Source of the DNA: Smittia aterrima
Taxonomy: Eukaryota; Arthropoda; Insecta; Diptera; Chironomidae
Reading direction: 5' to 3'
Assembly (NCBI GenBank): GCA_033063855.1
Contig: CP093830.1
Span: forward strand, 17,484,854 to 17,548,853
DNA length: 64,000 nucleotides
The notes below the pieces were generated by a model, which worked only from the letters and a program-made list of their open reading frames with translations, searched no databases and was not told the origin of the DNA. Shown piece after piece: positions 1 through 9,224 of this stretch. A program made the translations under genes and the position numbers. Numbering within the stretch: position 1 is the stretch's first letter; the number at the start of each line of letters is the position of its first letter.

Positions 1-832
1 AAACGAACGATGCATCGTAAATGCACTTTTCTCTTTCCTTCCACTTGCGCAAACATTTCGCCTCCCTCTTGTGGCCTTGAAAATGCTGCGCCAATTCAAA
101 AATCAGTATTTCTGTATCATCATTCAATCTCGTTTATCAACGAAATATTAGTAAATCTTTACTTCTCATTATCATAAGCTTGATAAGTTTGAATGATTTG
201 CATTTTTGTGAAATTCAGAAGTTGAAAGTTATGTCATCATCGTCCGATAATCATTTGATTAGCGAAAAGAAATTTTCAATGCGCGAGGATTCGTTGCAAG
301 AAGGATTTTAACTTTCACGGTCAAATAATCGACGTCTCGTACCAGTTTCCTGATCCTACAATGCACACTGAAGTCTTCGACATTTTTCCCGAATAACAAT
401 CACTTAAGTATCAACTTTTTAAGAAACAACTTTTTGATAAAGCTAAACTTGTCGCGAGCCGAGTTTGTGAGCGAATGATTGTGAGTCGAGAGGGAAAGCT
501 CTTGAAACTCGAAAAATTCGAGATGTTCGAAGTTGCTTAGAAAAGTTGAAAAAGATTGCGCAAGTTTGCGTCCGGTTGTCACAAAAGTTTTGATGGAAAT
601 TTTGATATAAAAATTTAATTCAACTTTATCACTCTCATTAATTCTCTTGATAATATCGTGTGATACTTTTAAAACATAATTTAATTGAAGATTTTTTAAG
701 TTAAAGCGCTTCACAGTTTTTATTCTGCAATTCCTAACCTCGGAACCTTCGCGAAGTTTTTTGAAATCAAATTGATATTTTCAACTATTTTTGTACGATC
801 TCGCGAGAACAAATAATAAAAATACAAGGAAA
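1..832. other. Upstream region of CCT1, no gene identified
   Basis: I see no recognisable gene here. A 104-codon open frame on the minus strand (400-714) has lysine/phenylalanine-rich, low-information content, no family motif and no splice-supported extension, so I treat it as chance. The last part before position 833 must hold the CCT1 promoter and 5' leader, but I see no clear TATA box. Confidence 0.5.
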
Positions 833-2812
833 ATGTCGACACTTGCACACGCACTTACGATCGCTGGAAACCGACAGTCGGGAGCTCCCGTTCGCTCTCA
901 GAATGGTAAGTTAAAGACGGCGAGTGTTTGAAACATGAATTGTGAAAATTTTGTGCCCATCACATGTTCGAGGATTCGAGTGAAAATGACTTAAATACAC
1001 TTAAAAATGACTTCAACTATCTTGTAATGCTCCTGTTTCAACTAAAAGCAATGAAATAAGTCAAATCTAAGCTTCAACTTCTTTGAAATCGAGAGAATTT
1101 TCTAGAAACTTTGAAATGTGGGAGTTGCTTTATAAAAATTCTTTTCTTTCCAGTGATGGCAGCTTCTGCAATTGCAAACATCGTGAAGAGTTCGCTTGGT
1201 CCCGTTGGTTTGGATAAAATGCTCGTCGATGATATTGGAGACGTTACAGTCACAAACGACGGAGCAACGATTCTTCGTTTGTTGGAAGTTGAACATCCAG
1301 CTGCAAAGTGAGTTTCATAAAATTATTCGCGTGACTCATAAATGAAAATGTCGAATTTTTAGGGTTCTCGTTGAATTAGCTCAGCTTCAAGATGAAGAAG
1401 TGGGAGATGGAACCACTTCCGTTGTGATCATTGCCGCCGAACTTCTTAAGAATGCAGATGAACTTGTCAAGCAGAAGATCCATCCCACTTCCATCATCGC
1501 TGGATACCGTTTGGCATGTAAAGAAGCTTGCAAATACATTTCAGAGCATTTAACAGCTCCAGTCGATGAGTTGGGTCGTGAGTGTCTTATCAACTGCGCT
1601 AAAACTTCAATGAGCTCAAAAATTATTGGAGCCGATGCTGATTTCTTCTCTTCGATGTGCGTCGATGCTGCTCAAGCGATCAAAATTACAGATCAACGCG
1701 GAAACCCAGCTTACCCAATCAAAGCTGTCAATGTCCTTAAAGCTCATGGAAAGTCAGCTCGCGAGAGTATTCTGATCAACGGCTATGCCCTCAATTGCAC
1801 AGTTGCTTCACAACAGATGCCCAAGAAAATCAATAACGCAAAGATCGCCTGCCTCGATTTCTCATTGCAAAAGACCAAGATGAAGATGGGAGTCCAAATT
1901 CTTATCACTGATCCAGAGAAGCTCGACAGCATGCGTGCTCGTGAATTGGACATCACCAAGGAAAGAATCGAAAAGATCTTAGCAACTGGAGTTAACGTTG
2001 TATTCTGCAGCGGAGGTATCGATGATCTTTGCATGAAATATTTCGTCGAAGCTGGTTGCATGGGAGTTCGTCGTGTGAAGAAATCTGATTTGAAGAGAAT
2101 CGCAAAGGCAACAGGAGCCGCTTTCCTCACATCACTCTCGAACATGGAAGGTGAAGAGAGCTTCGAACCATCAATGATTGGAGAAGCTGGTGAAGTTATC
2201 CAAGATGTGATTTGTGACGATGAGTTGATCTTGATCAAAAATCCAAAGGCCAGAACCGCCGCTTCAATCATTCTCCGTGGTCCAAATGACTTCTATTGCG
2301 ACGAGATGGAACGATCAGTTCATGATGCTCTTTGCGTCGTGAAACGTGTCTTGGAAGGAAAGAAAGTTGTTGCTGGAGGTGGCTGTGTTGAAGCTGCACT
2401 CTCAATCTTCTTGGAAAACTTCGCAACATCACTCAGTTCCCGCGAGCAGCTCGCCATCGCTGAATTCGCCAAGTCTCTTCTCGTCATCCCAAAAACTCTT
2501 GCAGTCAACGCTGCCAAGGACGCGACTGATCTTGTCGCTAAACTTCGCGCTTATCACAACTCCAGCCAGACAAACAAAGAACATCTCCACTTGAAGTGGT
2601 ACGGATTGGATCTCATCGAAGGCGTCGTGAAAGACAACAAAGCTGCCGGCGTTTTGGAGCCAGCAATGTCGAAGATTAAGTCGCTTAAGTTCGCTACCGA
2701 AGCTGCAATCACCATTTTGCGTATTGATGACATGATCAAATTGAACCCAGAAGACAAATCCGGAGGCAGAAACTACGCTGACGCATGCCGCAACGGCGAG
2801 CTTGATGGTTAA
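833..2812 (+). CDS. CCT1: T-complex protein 1 subunit alpha (CCT1/TCP-1 alpha)
   Basis: This is the alpha subunit of the cytosolic group II chaperonin TRiC/CCT, which folds actin, tubulin and other proteins using ATP. There are three exons (833-905, 1154-1307, 1363-2812), all with GT-AG junctions that keep frame, giving 558 residues, the usual length. The start ATG at 833 opens MSTLAHALTIAGNRQSG, close to the fly protein. Exon 2 carries the apical ATP-site stretch with KSSLGPVGLDKMLVDD and the NDGATIL loop. Exon 3 begins with the second nucleotide motif, GDGTTS. The C-terminus reads AACRNGELDG-like (ADACRNGELDG). An AATAAA signal lies at 3039-3044. The next gene (+) starts 440 bp downstream. 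Recognition is by direct motif and overall sequence similarity, and identity is very secure. Confidence 0.97.
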
Positions 2813-3252
2813 ACTCTTCAGTAAGAATTGCTTAAGCTTTAAGGAGATTTTCGTCTTACGATTTTTTTTTCGCGAAATTAATCTTTGAAATTACACAAGA
2901 TAATAATTTAATTAACAAAATCTTCAAGCACCACCTCATCATGTCTCATTTCGTAAAATGCTTTACACCTGCAGCACATAAACAGTTTTCTTTTTTCCTT
3001 TGTATTACCTTAACACTAAACAAGCGATTAATTAATTGAATAAAAAAAGTTTTTTAAAACTTAAATAAATCATCTTCGTTGCATTGTTTACAATTTTCGC
3101 TAAGTGGAAAATCCTCTCCTCGCGATCTTCTCTCATTGGAAAAATCTTTTCGATGCTCTCATTTTGGTCTTGACGTGAAAAGTCTAAGAATAGATTTTTC
3201 ATTCCCTTAAACTTTAATGCGTGATTCAGTCGCAACTGAAACTTGAATCGAA

Positions 3253-4043
3253 ATGTCGGAATCTAACGAACAAACTAAAGTCGTAGAAGAAGTTAACGTG
3301 CCAGTTGTTGTCGACGAGATCAAGCCGGTTGAGTTGCCAACGGAAACATGGGAACAGAAAGAAGCTGGGTACCAGAAACAGATTGCAAATTTGCAAAAGT
3401 TGAACGAGAAGTTGATCAGCTACAGCGAAGAAAAGGCAAAGAAATTTGAGTATGATCTTCAGAAGTTGAACCATGAGAAGGAAATTATCCAGAAAAAACT
3501 CGAGAAAATTGAGCTGGAAGAGTTAAGAGCTTCGGCGACTGGTGCCAGCAACAAAAATATTGAAGCCTTCAAAGAAAAGTATGATGGCGTTCTGAGAAAA
3601 GCTCAAGATTTGCTGTTCGAAAGACAAAAGATAATCAAATCTTTGGAACTGAAAGTTGAAGCTCAGAATGTTCAGGTGAGTTTGTGCTTAAAATTGTATT
3701 AGAAAATATTAAATATTTTTAATTTTAGATCATTTCTCTGAAAGAAGTCGTTGCTTTGACGAAAGACATGCTTTTGATCCGTGACGTTGAAGTTCGTGAG
3801 TTAACTGAACGAATGGAAGCTTTCGATGCTAAATTCAGAGCTGAGAAGGATCGCAAGACTTTAATGCAAAAGAAGATGGACCTAAGCGATCAACTTAACT
3901 CTGATCTGAAAGCTGAATACAAAGCACAGAAGGAAATCTTCAATATTCTCAAAGACCAATACAAGTCGAAGGTTGTCACTTTGGAGAAGGAGCTGAAAGA
4001 TTCTCGATCAAACTCAACAGATAAACCAACTTCATCATCTTAA
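3253..4043 (+). CDS. Coiled-coil protein of unknown function
   Basis: There are two exons (3253-3675, 3729-4043) joined in phase 0 across a 53 bp intron, giving 245 residues. Residues about 30-235 are highly charged with heptad-like spacing (runs such as EEKAKKFEYDLQKLNHEKE), which predicts a long parallel coiled coil. The first 35 residues are acidic and valine-rich, and the last 15 are serine/threonine-rich and probably disordered. There is no signal peptide, membrane segment or catalytic motif. I do not recognise the family; golgin-like, taxilin-like or spindle coiled-coil proteins are possible by composition only. It is convergent with the BPHL-like gene, with 34 bp between stop codons, and its AATAAA (4069-4074) lies only 4 bp from the neighbour's stop codon. 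Being spliced and open throughout, it is very likely a real gene. Confidence 0.85.
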
Positions 4044-4055
4044 AAAAACCTTTTT

Positions 4056-4074
4056 TTTATTGCAAGTTAATAAA
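4056..4074. terminator. Overlapping polyadenylation signals of convergent genes
   Basis: The plus-strand gene has AATAAA at 4069-4074. The minus-strand hydrolase has its own AATAAA (TTTATT on the given strand) at 4056-4061. Both lie in the 34 bp between the two stop codons, so cleavage sites of each gene probably fall inside the other gene's coding end. Confidence 0.55.
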
Positions 4075-4077
4075 TTT

Positions 4078-5008
4078 TTATTTCAACAAGAAATCGGCAA
4101 CGTTCTTATTGAACTCTTCAGCAAAGCGGAGATGAATATTGTGCTTTCCGTTATGCCAAGAAATGAGCTTAGAGTTTTCGATGTTCTTTAAAAGATATGG
4201 CACATGTTCTTTGGCTAACATTGGATCCAACTCACCATGCAAAATGAGAGTTTCAGCTTTAATATGTTTCAAGAAATCTTTACACAAATCTCCGTTCTTC
4301 TCTTTATAAATCAATTTGTAAATATCTACCCAAGCTTCCCATTTTGTCTTGAAATATTCAGCTCCGTAGAGTTTCTCCAACGGTTCCCTCATCTTCGCGC
4401 TCCATTTGTTGATGTCTCGAATTCCATCAAAGATCTTTAGTTCTTCTTCAACCATGTAAGCGTTTGAACCAAAGATTATCAGCTTTTCAACTTTTTCTGA
4501 ATATTTCCCAGCAAGAATCAAACCAGTGATTCCACCATCAGACCAGCCGAGAATGTTGTACTTTGGAATATTTAAAACTTCCATCAATGATTTCACGGTG
4601 TCAGCATCTTTTTCTAGGAAGTCAGTCGTGAATTGTTTCTCAGGTGGAATTGATTTGCCGTAACCAGGAGGATCCCAAACGATAATTTTAAAATCAGGAA
4701 GAAGCTTCGGAAGGTTCTCAATTTGTGGCTTGAAGTCAGTGAAGGCCGATCCTAAAAATTTTTTGCATTGCAATCAAAGAAATTAATTAAGTTATTTACA
4801 GTCTCTTACCCAAAGCTCCGGGAAGACAAATAAGAGTTTTCTTTGGCTCTAAGCCATCAATGAATGATTTTACATAATTAATCTCGTAATTGCCAACTTT
4901 AACCTTCTGCTCAGACACTTTCACACTTCCAGACGAGCTTGACATGCTTCGATTTATAAAGCTCAAAGCTGAAACACGTAAAAATGGAAGCTGCAAACGT
5001 AATAGCAT
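4078..5008 (-). CDS. Valacyclovir hydrolase-like alpha/beta hydrolase (BPHL)
   Basis: This is a serine alpha/beta hydrolase of the biphenyl hydrolase-like family, which in mammals is a mitochondrial alpha-amino-acid ester hydrolase and homocysteine thiolactonase. Two exons (5008-4810, 4751-4078) give 290 residues, matching the 291 of human BPHL. The catalytic triad is visible: Ser137 in GWSDG, Asp242 in HGELDPM and His270 in GKHNIHLRFA. All three are shifted by the same 15 residues from the human positions I remember. The N-terminus (MLLRLQLPFLRVSALSFINR) is arginine-rich and amphipathic, fitting a mitochondrial presequence. The start codon lies only 93 bp from the stop of the Pol iota gene upstream on the same strand, so its promoter is tiny or overlaps that gene. 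Natural substrate in insects is not known to me. Confidence 0.93.
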
Positions 5009-5101
5009 TTTGACCGGCGTAAAATGTAAACAAAACTTGAATCTCGTTGATATGTTGCTTCGTTGTATTGAAGTTTCGCATTTTACATAAGTTTTAAAAG
5101 T

Positions 5102-6616
5102 TTAACGAGAATTTTGCTTTTTCACAAAATGATTCAACAAAGTGTTTGGAGCTTTTCGCTTATTTGTCGGAGGTTTCCAGCTGCTTAAGAGTTCTCGTTG
5201 AACGTCGATTGGAAGCTCTTTCCAGACACTTGGATCAATGTTTGATGGAATTTCTGATAAACTTGATGAGCTCCGACTATCGTCTTCTAGCTTCTGTCTT
5301 TTAGATGAAGGCTCAAAAGGCTTTTCCTCTTCTGTCGATGAATTTGCTTGCTCAGTAGCTTCAAAGCTTTCGTTGAGTTTGGGAGTAAGGAAATTAGTTA
5401 TCGCTCCAGTTGCTCCGCTCTTCTGCTCTTGAAGTTTGCAAAAGCACAATCCAAGTAAGTTGACGAAAAACTTTTGCTTGACACCAACAACGTGATCGAA
5501 TGCGCTCATCACGTCTTTGACTATTTTCTCATCAGCTCCGGGCGTCAACTGAAGTTCTTCGTCCACAAATTTAAATAAAGAGGGAACTAAATTGATTTGT
5601 TTCGTCTGCTTGTAGCTAACTTTCTTAGTAATATCGAATTGTCTGACAGTAACTCGAAGAGCCAAAGGCAATCTCATGTCATCTTTTATCTGATGCACGA
5701 GACGAGGAAGAAGTGATTGGAACATTTCGCTTGCATCGTTTCGATTTGAAAACGGTCGACATGAGTCTTCAAGTCCAACCGTTTTTGACTTTCCACTTGG
5801 CTTAACTTCATTCATATCAACTCCAATCGACATCTCCTTCAATCTGCTTGCCATTTCGATTCCGAAGCATTTGAGTAGTTTCGATATTTCGCAATTCTGA
5901 AGGTCAACGATTGTTTTGATGCCAAGTTCCTCGATCCGCGACGCAGTTTTGGCACCAATTCCGAAGATGTTTCTGAGCTCTTTTAAATCTGCCATGAAGA
6001 GAGCAGCAGCTGTTGGTGCGAGTGTCGTTTGATTGTTTGGCTTATTATGTTGTCCAACTAGCTTCGCAAGGATTTTGTTGTGAGCGATTCCAACAGAGCA
6101 AGTTAACTTGATTTCTTCTAGGATCTTCTCCCTAATCTCTTTTGCAATTATGCTTCCAATCATCAATCTTTGTTCACAGCCGCAGTTACATTCGGTGAAA
6201 GTTTCTTCGCTTGGATATAACGGACCCGTAAAGATTTTCGTGAGCTCATCTTTGTTTAAACGTTCTTCAACAAGTTTTGTGACATCAATATAATGTTCAT
6301 CGAATCCCATTCGTTCAGTTGGTCCAACCAGCGAGTGCAAGAGCTCTGTCATACGCTTTGAATAAATTTTGTAGTTACTCAAGTCTTCACCATTCACCAT
6401 GACAAGTTCTGGACATTTTTCTAATGATTCCTTCAGTGGTTGCCACTTCTTCACTCCACGACTTCTCGCGATGTAGTTGCAAGTCACAATGCTTAAGCCT
6501 TGTTTCACTCCAAAAGGTTTTTCTTTTAAATCTGGATTCATGACTTCTTCAACTTGCGCGTAGAAGTAATCGATGTCAAGATGTAGAATTACGTTCGGAT
6601 GACGAGGTTGATTCAT
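5102..6616 (-). CDS. DNA polymerase iota, copy A (Y-family lesion bypass)
   Basis: This is a Y-family translesion DNA polymerase: a nuclear enzyme that inserts nucleotides opposite damaged bases with low fidelity. The frame is single, uninterrupted and 504 residues long. Metal-binding acidic residues are present: Asp14/Asp16 in HLDIDYFYAQ, and Asp106-Glu107 in MGFDEHYIDV. Then come the palm/thumb, with the helix-hairpin-helix region around NIFGIGAKTASRI, and a little-finger domain (SGKSKTVGLEDSCR onward). A ubiquitin-binding motif follows at about 459-483 (VWKELPIDVQRELL). The extreme C-terminus NTLLNHFV resembles a PIP box. The catalytic order and the GVKQ...VTCNY segment favour iota over eta or kappa. 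It is shorter than the mammalian protein (about 740) and has one ubiquitin-binding motif, not two. Copy B lies 3.4 kb away in the same orientation. Confidence 0.94.
   Translation of the reverse strand: MNQPRHPNVILHLDIDYFYAQVEEVMNPDLKEKPFGVKQGLSIVTCNYIARSRGVKKWQPLKESLEKCPELVMVNGEDLSNYKIYSKRMTELLHSLVGPTERMGFDEHYIDVTKLVEERLNKDELTKIFTGPLYPSEETFTECNCGCEQRLMIGSIIAKEIREKILEEIKLTCSVGIAHNKILAKLVGQHNKPNNQTTLAPTAAALFMADLKELRNIFGIGAKTASRIEELGIKTIVDLQNCEISKLLKCFGIEMASRLKEMSIGVDMNEVKPSGKSKTVGLEDSCRPFSNRNDASEMFQSLLPRLVHQIKDDMRLPLALRVTVRQFDITKKVSYKQTKQINLVPSLFKFVDEELQLTPGADEKIVKDVMSAFDHVVGVKQKFFVNLLGLCFCKLQEQKSGATGAITNFLTPKLNESFEATEQANSSTEEEKPFEPSSKRQKLEDDSRSSSSLSEIPSNIDPSVWKELPIDVQRELLSSWKPPTNKRKAPNTLLNHFVKKQNSR
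5991..6043. repeat. 53 bp tract identical to copy B of Pol iota
   Basis: These 53 bases are identical to 11186-11238 in the second Pol iota gene, whereas the DNA on both sides has diverged (for example differing third codon positions immediately next to the tract). They encode the conserved PNNQTTLAPTAAALFMA segment, but amino-acid conservation alone would not preserve every synonymous site. A recent gene-conversion patch is the simplest reading. Confidence 0.7.
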
Positions 6617-6672
6617 CTTGCAACTAAAAGAAATCTAAATCAGTGAGATTGTCAAACGGATTGAAAGTTATT

Positions 6673-6750
6673 TTTGCCTTTTAAATAATTATTGTTTTTT
6701 TTTCTTGTTTACATATTTTCCCTCCAAAACTTTGCAGGAGTTCTCAAACT
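6673..6750. repeat. Direct repeat unit 1 (partner at 9480-9560)
   Basis: The stretch beginning TTGCCTTTTAAATAAT and running through CCCTCCAAAACTT and a TTCTCAA motif recurs at 9480-9560 in the same orientation with small indels. It sits just upstream of Pol iota copy A and just before the first calpain fragment, so it likely marks an edge of an old segmental duplication. On the minus strand both units can be read as a similar short peptide tail, but I cannot assign it. Confidence 0.6.
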
Positions 6751-6835
6751 ACAATCGCTAAGCTTTCAATGAGCTTTATTTACGAGAGCTTTCAGTTTTT
6801 TAAATCTTGTATATTTTTCGATCAAATTCTTGGCT

Positions 6836-7413
6836 TGCTACAATTCACAATTCTTCGTCAATGAATTTAAACGATCTGATATCAAACAAGGCGGTGTGGG
6901 AGATTGCTTCATGCTTGCAGCAGTCGCAGGTCTGACTTTGGCAGACCAAAATACTTGCAACGAGTCGTTTGGAACAAAAACAGCTACAGCACAACTTATG
7001 CGTGTTCTGGTCGCCCCTGCTAGAAAAGGCATACGCGAAGGTTTTCGGAAGCTATCAAAAGATTGATGGTGGACATTTTTCAAAAGCTGTCAAATGCTTC
7101 ACTGGAAGAAGATCATCATGCTTTTATTTGAAGAACAAAGCGAATCCAAATCTATTCGACTTGATTGAAAAGCGGTTGAGCACCTCAATCATAGGTTGTT
7201 CAATTGATGATCATCCACAAAAGAGAGAAGATATTACCCGTGAAAATTTAGTCCGAGGCCATTCCTACACAGTCACAAAAACGTTTTTTGCAATTTCAAG
7301 AACTTCAGAAAAAATTCAGTTTCTACGTTTAAGAAATCCTTGGGGGAGACGTCGAATGGACTGGAGCATGGTCAGATGAAAACGATACATGGAATCAAAT
7401 CGCTCGCAATGAT
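6836..7413 (+). pseudogene. Broken calpain protease domain, fragment 1
   Basis: This is the remains of a calpain (C2 family) cysteine protease catalytic core. The first piece (about 6860-6960) carries the active-site cysteine block IKQGGVGDCFMLAAVAGL. After a frame change and an internal deletion, the second piece reads FWSPLLEKAYAKVFGSYQ, then the histidine block RGHSYTVTK and the asparagine block LRLRNPWG. A run of five Gs at about 7343-7347, against four in the second copy, shifts frame immediately after NPWG. The rest (TGAWSDENDTWNQIA in the other copy) then decays into TA and TGTC microsatellites. The substrate-binding middle of the domain is missing and no downstream calpain domains are visible, so this cannot be a working protease. 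From 7013 onward it is one arm of an inverted repeat. Confidence 0.85.
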
Positions 7414-7434
7414 GAGAAAAAAATCGGAAGAATA

Positions 7435-7494
7435 TTATATTATATATTATATTATATATTATATATTATATATTATATATTATATATTATATAT
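7435..7494. repeat. TA-rich microsatellite (TATAT/TATTA units)
   Basis: About 60 bp of alternating TATAT and ATTAT units lies within the calpain fragment. It is much shorter in the right arm (about 8648-8672), so it expanded or contracted after the inverted duplication. Confidence 0.9.
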
Positions 7495-7496
7495 CA

Positions 7497-7530
7497 TCTG
7501 TCCGTCCGTCCGTCTGTCTGTCTGTCCGTC
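7497..7530. repeat. TCCG/TCTG tetranucleotide microsatellite
   Basis: This tandem run of TCCG and TCTG units is adjacent to the TA tract, and the complementary run is present in the right arm at about 8621-8647. It marks the inner end of both arms. Confidence 0.9.
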
Positions 7531-7538
7531 AGAAAAAG

Positions 7539-8197
7539 TTATGGCAATGGGGGATTTTTTTGATCAGCTTCTATGGCTTTCAGAAATTCCTCGGCATCTT
7601 TCATTTTTAAAAGTTGAGTATAAAGCGGAGAAACAATGAGGATGTCTTTTGATTGCTTAAACTTCTCAACTAAATACAGCAGGTAAAAATCGATGATGCT
7701 GTCATTGAGCCATTCGGTCCCTGTCAATATATCAACTGTCAAAGAAAAAATTAGAAAAGAATTTAAAAAATAATAATTTTCTTACCATCTTTTCGATTTA
7801 GATTTCCAAATGGAGTTTTGAAATCATCTGATTGCTTTGTTGTCAGCTTATTTTCAGCCTTCTTTATCAAATCATCCGATTTCTTAAGTTTCAGCTTCTT
7901 TTCAGCCTTCTTCAGCTCCTACTCGAGATACAAGATGTAATCTCGTTGGATTAACAATGCTTTGACGTGCTTAGCCTTGATTTTTTTGTTGCACTTTGGA
8001 CATTTTGTTTCACTAATTTCACTTGAAATTTTTAATAAATAATCACGACAAATGTCGTCTGCACACTTTAATCCAACAAGTGCAGACGTAAAAGAGTTAA
8101 CGCAAGCGACACATTTTCGGTTATGAGTCCGATTGACGCGGTTCGCAAATATTTTTTCGATTTCCTGTGTTTTTCGTTGTCGTTTCATTTTTTTCAA
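7539..8197 (-). pseudogene. Broken RING-like / ULP1-type SUMO protease gene
   Basis: Three pieces read in one frame on the minus strand. Positions 8197-7922 encode a basic N-terminus and a cysteine cluster (CVAC, LKCADDICRDYL, KCPKC) that looks like a degenerate RING finger, with the usual His and one Cys replaced. A TAG stop (7919-7921) follows. The same frame then continues as a charged helix (ELKKAEKKLKLKKSDD) to a splice donor at 7785. An intron (7736-7785) leads into 7735-7539, which encodes VDILTGTEWLNDSIIDFYLL, the start of a C48/ULP1 SUMO-protease domain. The protease ends at 7539, right at the inverted-repeat edge, so the catalytic His-Asp-Cys core is absent. The intron and continuous frame across the stop argue for one ancestral gene, now dead. 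Alternatives are two separate remnants or a transposon-borne ULP1. Confidence 0.65.
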
Positions 8198-8311
8198 CTT
8201 TTAATGAAAACTGAAAAGGTTTCTTTGATTAGCTGCGATTTCTGAACTGAATCAACTTATGAGATTCCAATTGAAGAAAGCATCAATGAAAATGAAGACG
8301 AAAGAGTCGTC

Positions 8312-8390
8312 TCTTAATGATCTTCTGCATGTTTTCAGTCACAAAAAATGTTGGACTTAGGACAAAACCAAAATTTCAAAAAAAAATTCC
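8312..8390. repeat. 79 bp direct repeat, copy 1
   Basis: This begins TTAATGATCTTCTGCATG and ends in a poly-A-rich AAATTCC. It recurs at 9102-9181 in the same orientation with one substitution and one extra A. The two copies bracket the right calpain arm. It may be the 3' end of an inserted unit or a duplicated target region; I see no coding content. Confidence 0.8.
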
Positions 8391-8613
8391 AATCGAAGCA
8401 AATTTTTTTTTTCACGAAGTTTTTTAGAAAATCGGTACCTCAGCAAACTTTGGATTTTCAATAGTTTACAATTTATTTTTAAAAACAACGCAAGAAAATC
8501 GAAACGGTAAGAGAAAAAATTCGGAAGACCGGTCACAGGTGACAAGGAAAGACCGGTCACAAGGATTTTTTCGTTCTCGCTATTAAATTTTCATATGTTA
8601 TATTAAAACTTAA
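8391..8613. other. AT-rich spacer inside inverted repeat, no gene
   Basis: A short low-complexity stretch, with two nearby occurrences of GACCGGTCACA at about 8528-8562. I see no gene or family match. Confidence 0.5.
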
Positions 8614-9086
8614 TTTTTTCTGACGGACAGACAGACAGACGGACAGATGATATATAATATATGAGATATAATATTCTTCCGATTTTTTTCTCATCATTGC
8701 GAGCGATTTGATTCCATGTATCGTTTTCATCTGACCATGCTCCAGTCAATTCGACGTCTCCCCAAGGATTTCTTAAACGTAGAAACTGAATTTTTTCTGA
8801 AGTTCTTGAAATTGCAAAAAACGTTTTTGTGACTGTGTAGGAATGGCCTCGGACTAAATTTTCACGGGTAATATCTTCTCTCTTTTGTGGATGATCATCA
8901 ATTGAACAACCTATGATTGAGGTGCTCAACAGCTTTTCAATCAAGTCGAATAGATTCGCTTTGTTCTTCAAATGAAAGCATGATAATCTTCTTCCAGTGA
9001 AGCATTTGACAGCTTTTAAAAAATGTCCACCATCAATCTTTTGATAGCTTCCGAAAACCTTCGCGTATGCCTTTTCTAGCAGGGGC
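8614..9086 (-). pseudogene. Calpain protease fragment 2 (right arm of inverted repeat)
   Basis: This is an inverted, near-identical copy of the second half of calpain fragment 1. On the minus strand one open frame reads PLLEKAYAKVFGSYQKIDGG, the histidine block RGHSYTVTK, the LRLRNPWG block, and continues in frame through TGAWSDENDTWNQIARND. It ends in the microsatellite. It lacks the entire cysteine block, so it cannot be an active protease. Compared with fragment 1 it retains the better frame after NPWG but has lost two codons in the KANLFD segment. It probably arose by inverted duplication of fragment 1 or of a common parent. Confidence 0.85.
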
Positions 9087-9101
9087 AACCTCTTTGTTGT
9101 T

Positions 9102-9181
9102 TCTTAATGATCTTCTGCATGTTTTCAGTCACAAAAAATGTTGGACTTAGGACAAAACTAAAATTTCAAAAAAAAAATTCC
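9102..9181. repeat. 79 bp direct repeat, copy 2
   Basis: This is the partner of 8312-8390, starting 15 bp beyond the outer end of the right calpain arm. Near-identity over its full length implies recent duplication. Confidence 0.8.
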
Positions 9182-9203
9182 TAATACTCCGAGTCCTTAA
9201 TAA

Positions 9204-9224
9204 TCTCTCTCTCTCTCTCTCTCT
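9204..9224. repeat. CT dinucleotide microsatellite
   Basis: About ten CT units lie just after the second 79 bp direct repeat. Confidence 0.9.

Larger units (their letters stand above)
7013..7536. repeat. Left arm of large inverted repeat (calpain segment)
   Basis: This arm is near-identical to the reverse complement of 8614-9086. It starts at GCCCCTGCTAGAAAAGGC and ends at the TGTCCGTCAGAAAAA stretch. The arms differ by few substitutions, a 6 bp indel, one G, and the length of the TA-rich tract, so duplication is recent. The spacer between the arms (7537-8613) contains the RING/ULP1 pseudogene, and the left arm's inner edge coincides with where that gene is cut. Confidence 0.85.

Noticed and set aside
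400..714. 104-codon minus-strand open frame upstream of CCT1
   Set aside because: Lys/Phe/Leu-rich, no motif, no exon partners; consistent with chance in AT-rich DNA.
1783..2271. Antisense 162-codon frame in CCT1 exon 3
   Set aside because: Shadow of the strongly biased coding strand.
7539..8197. Reading the RING/ULP1 locus as a working gene using stop readthrough
   Set aside because: The protease core (His, Asp, Cys) is missing because the sequence ends at the inverted-repeat boundary, and the RING cluster has lost key ligands.
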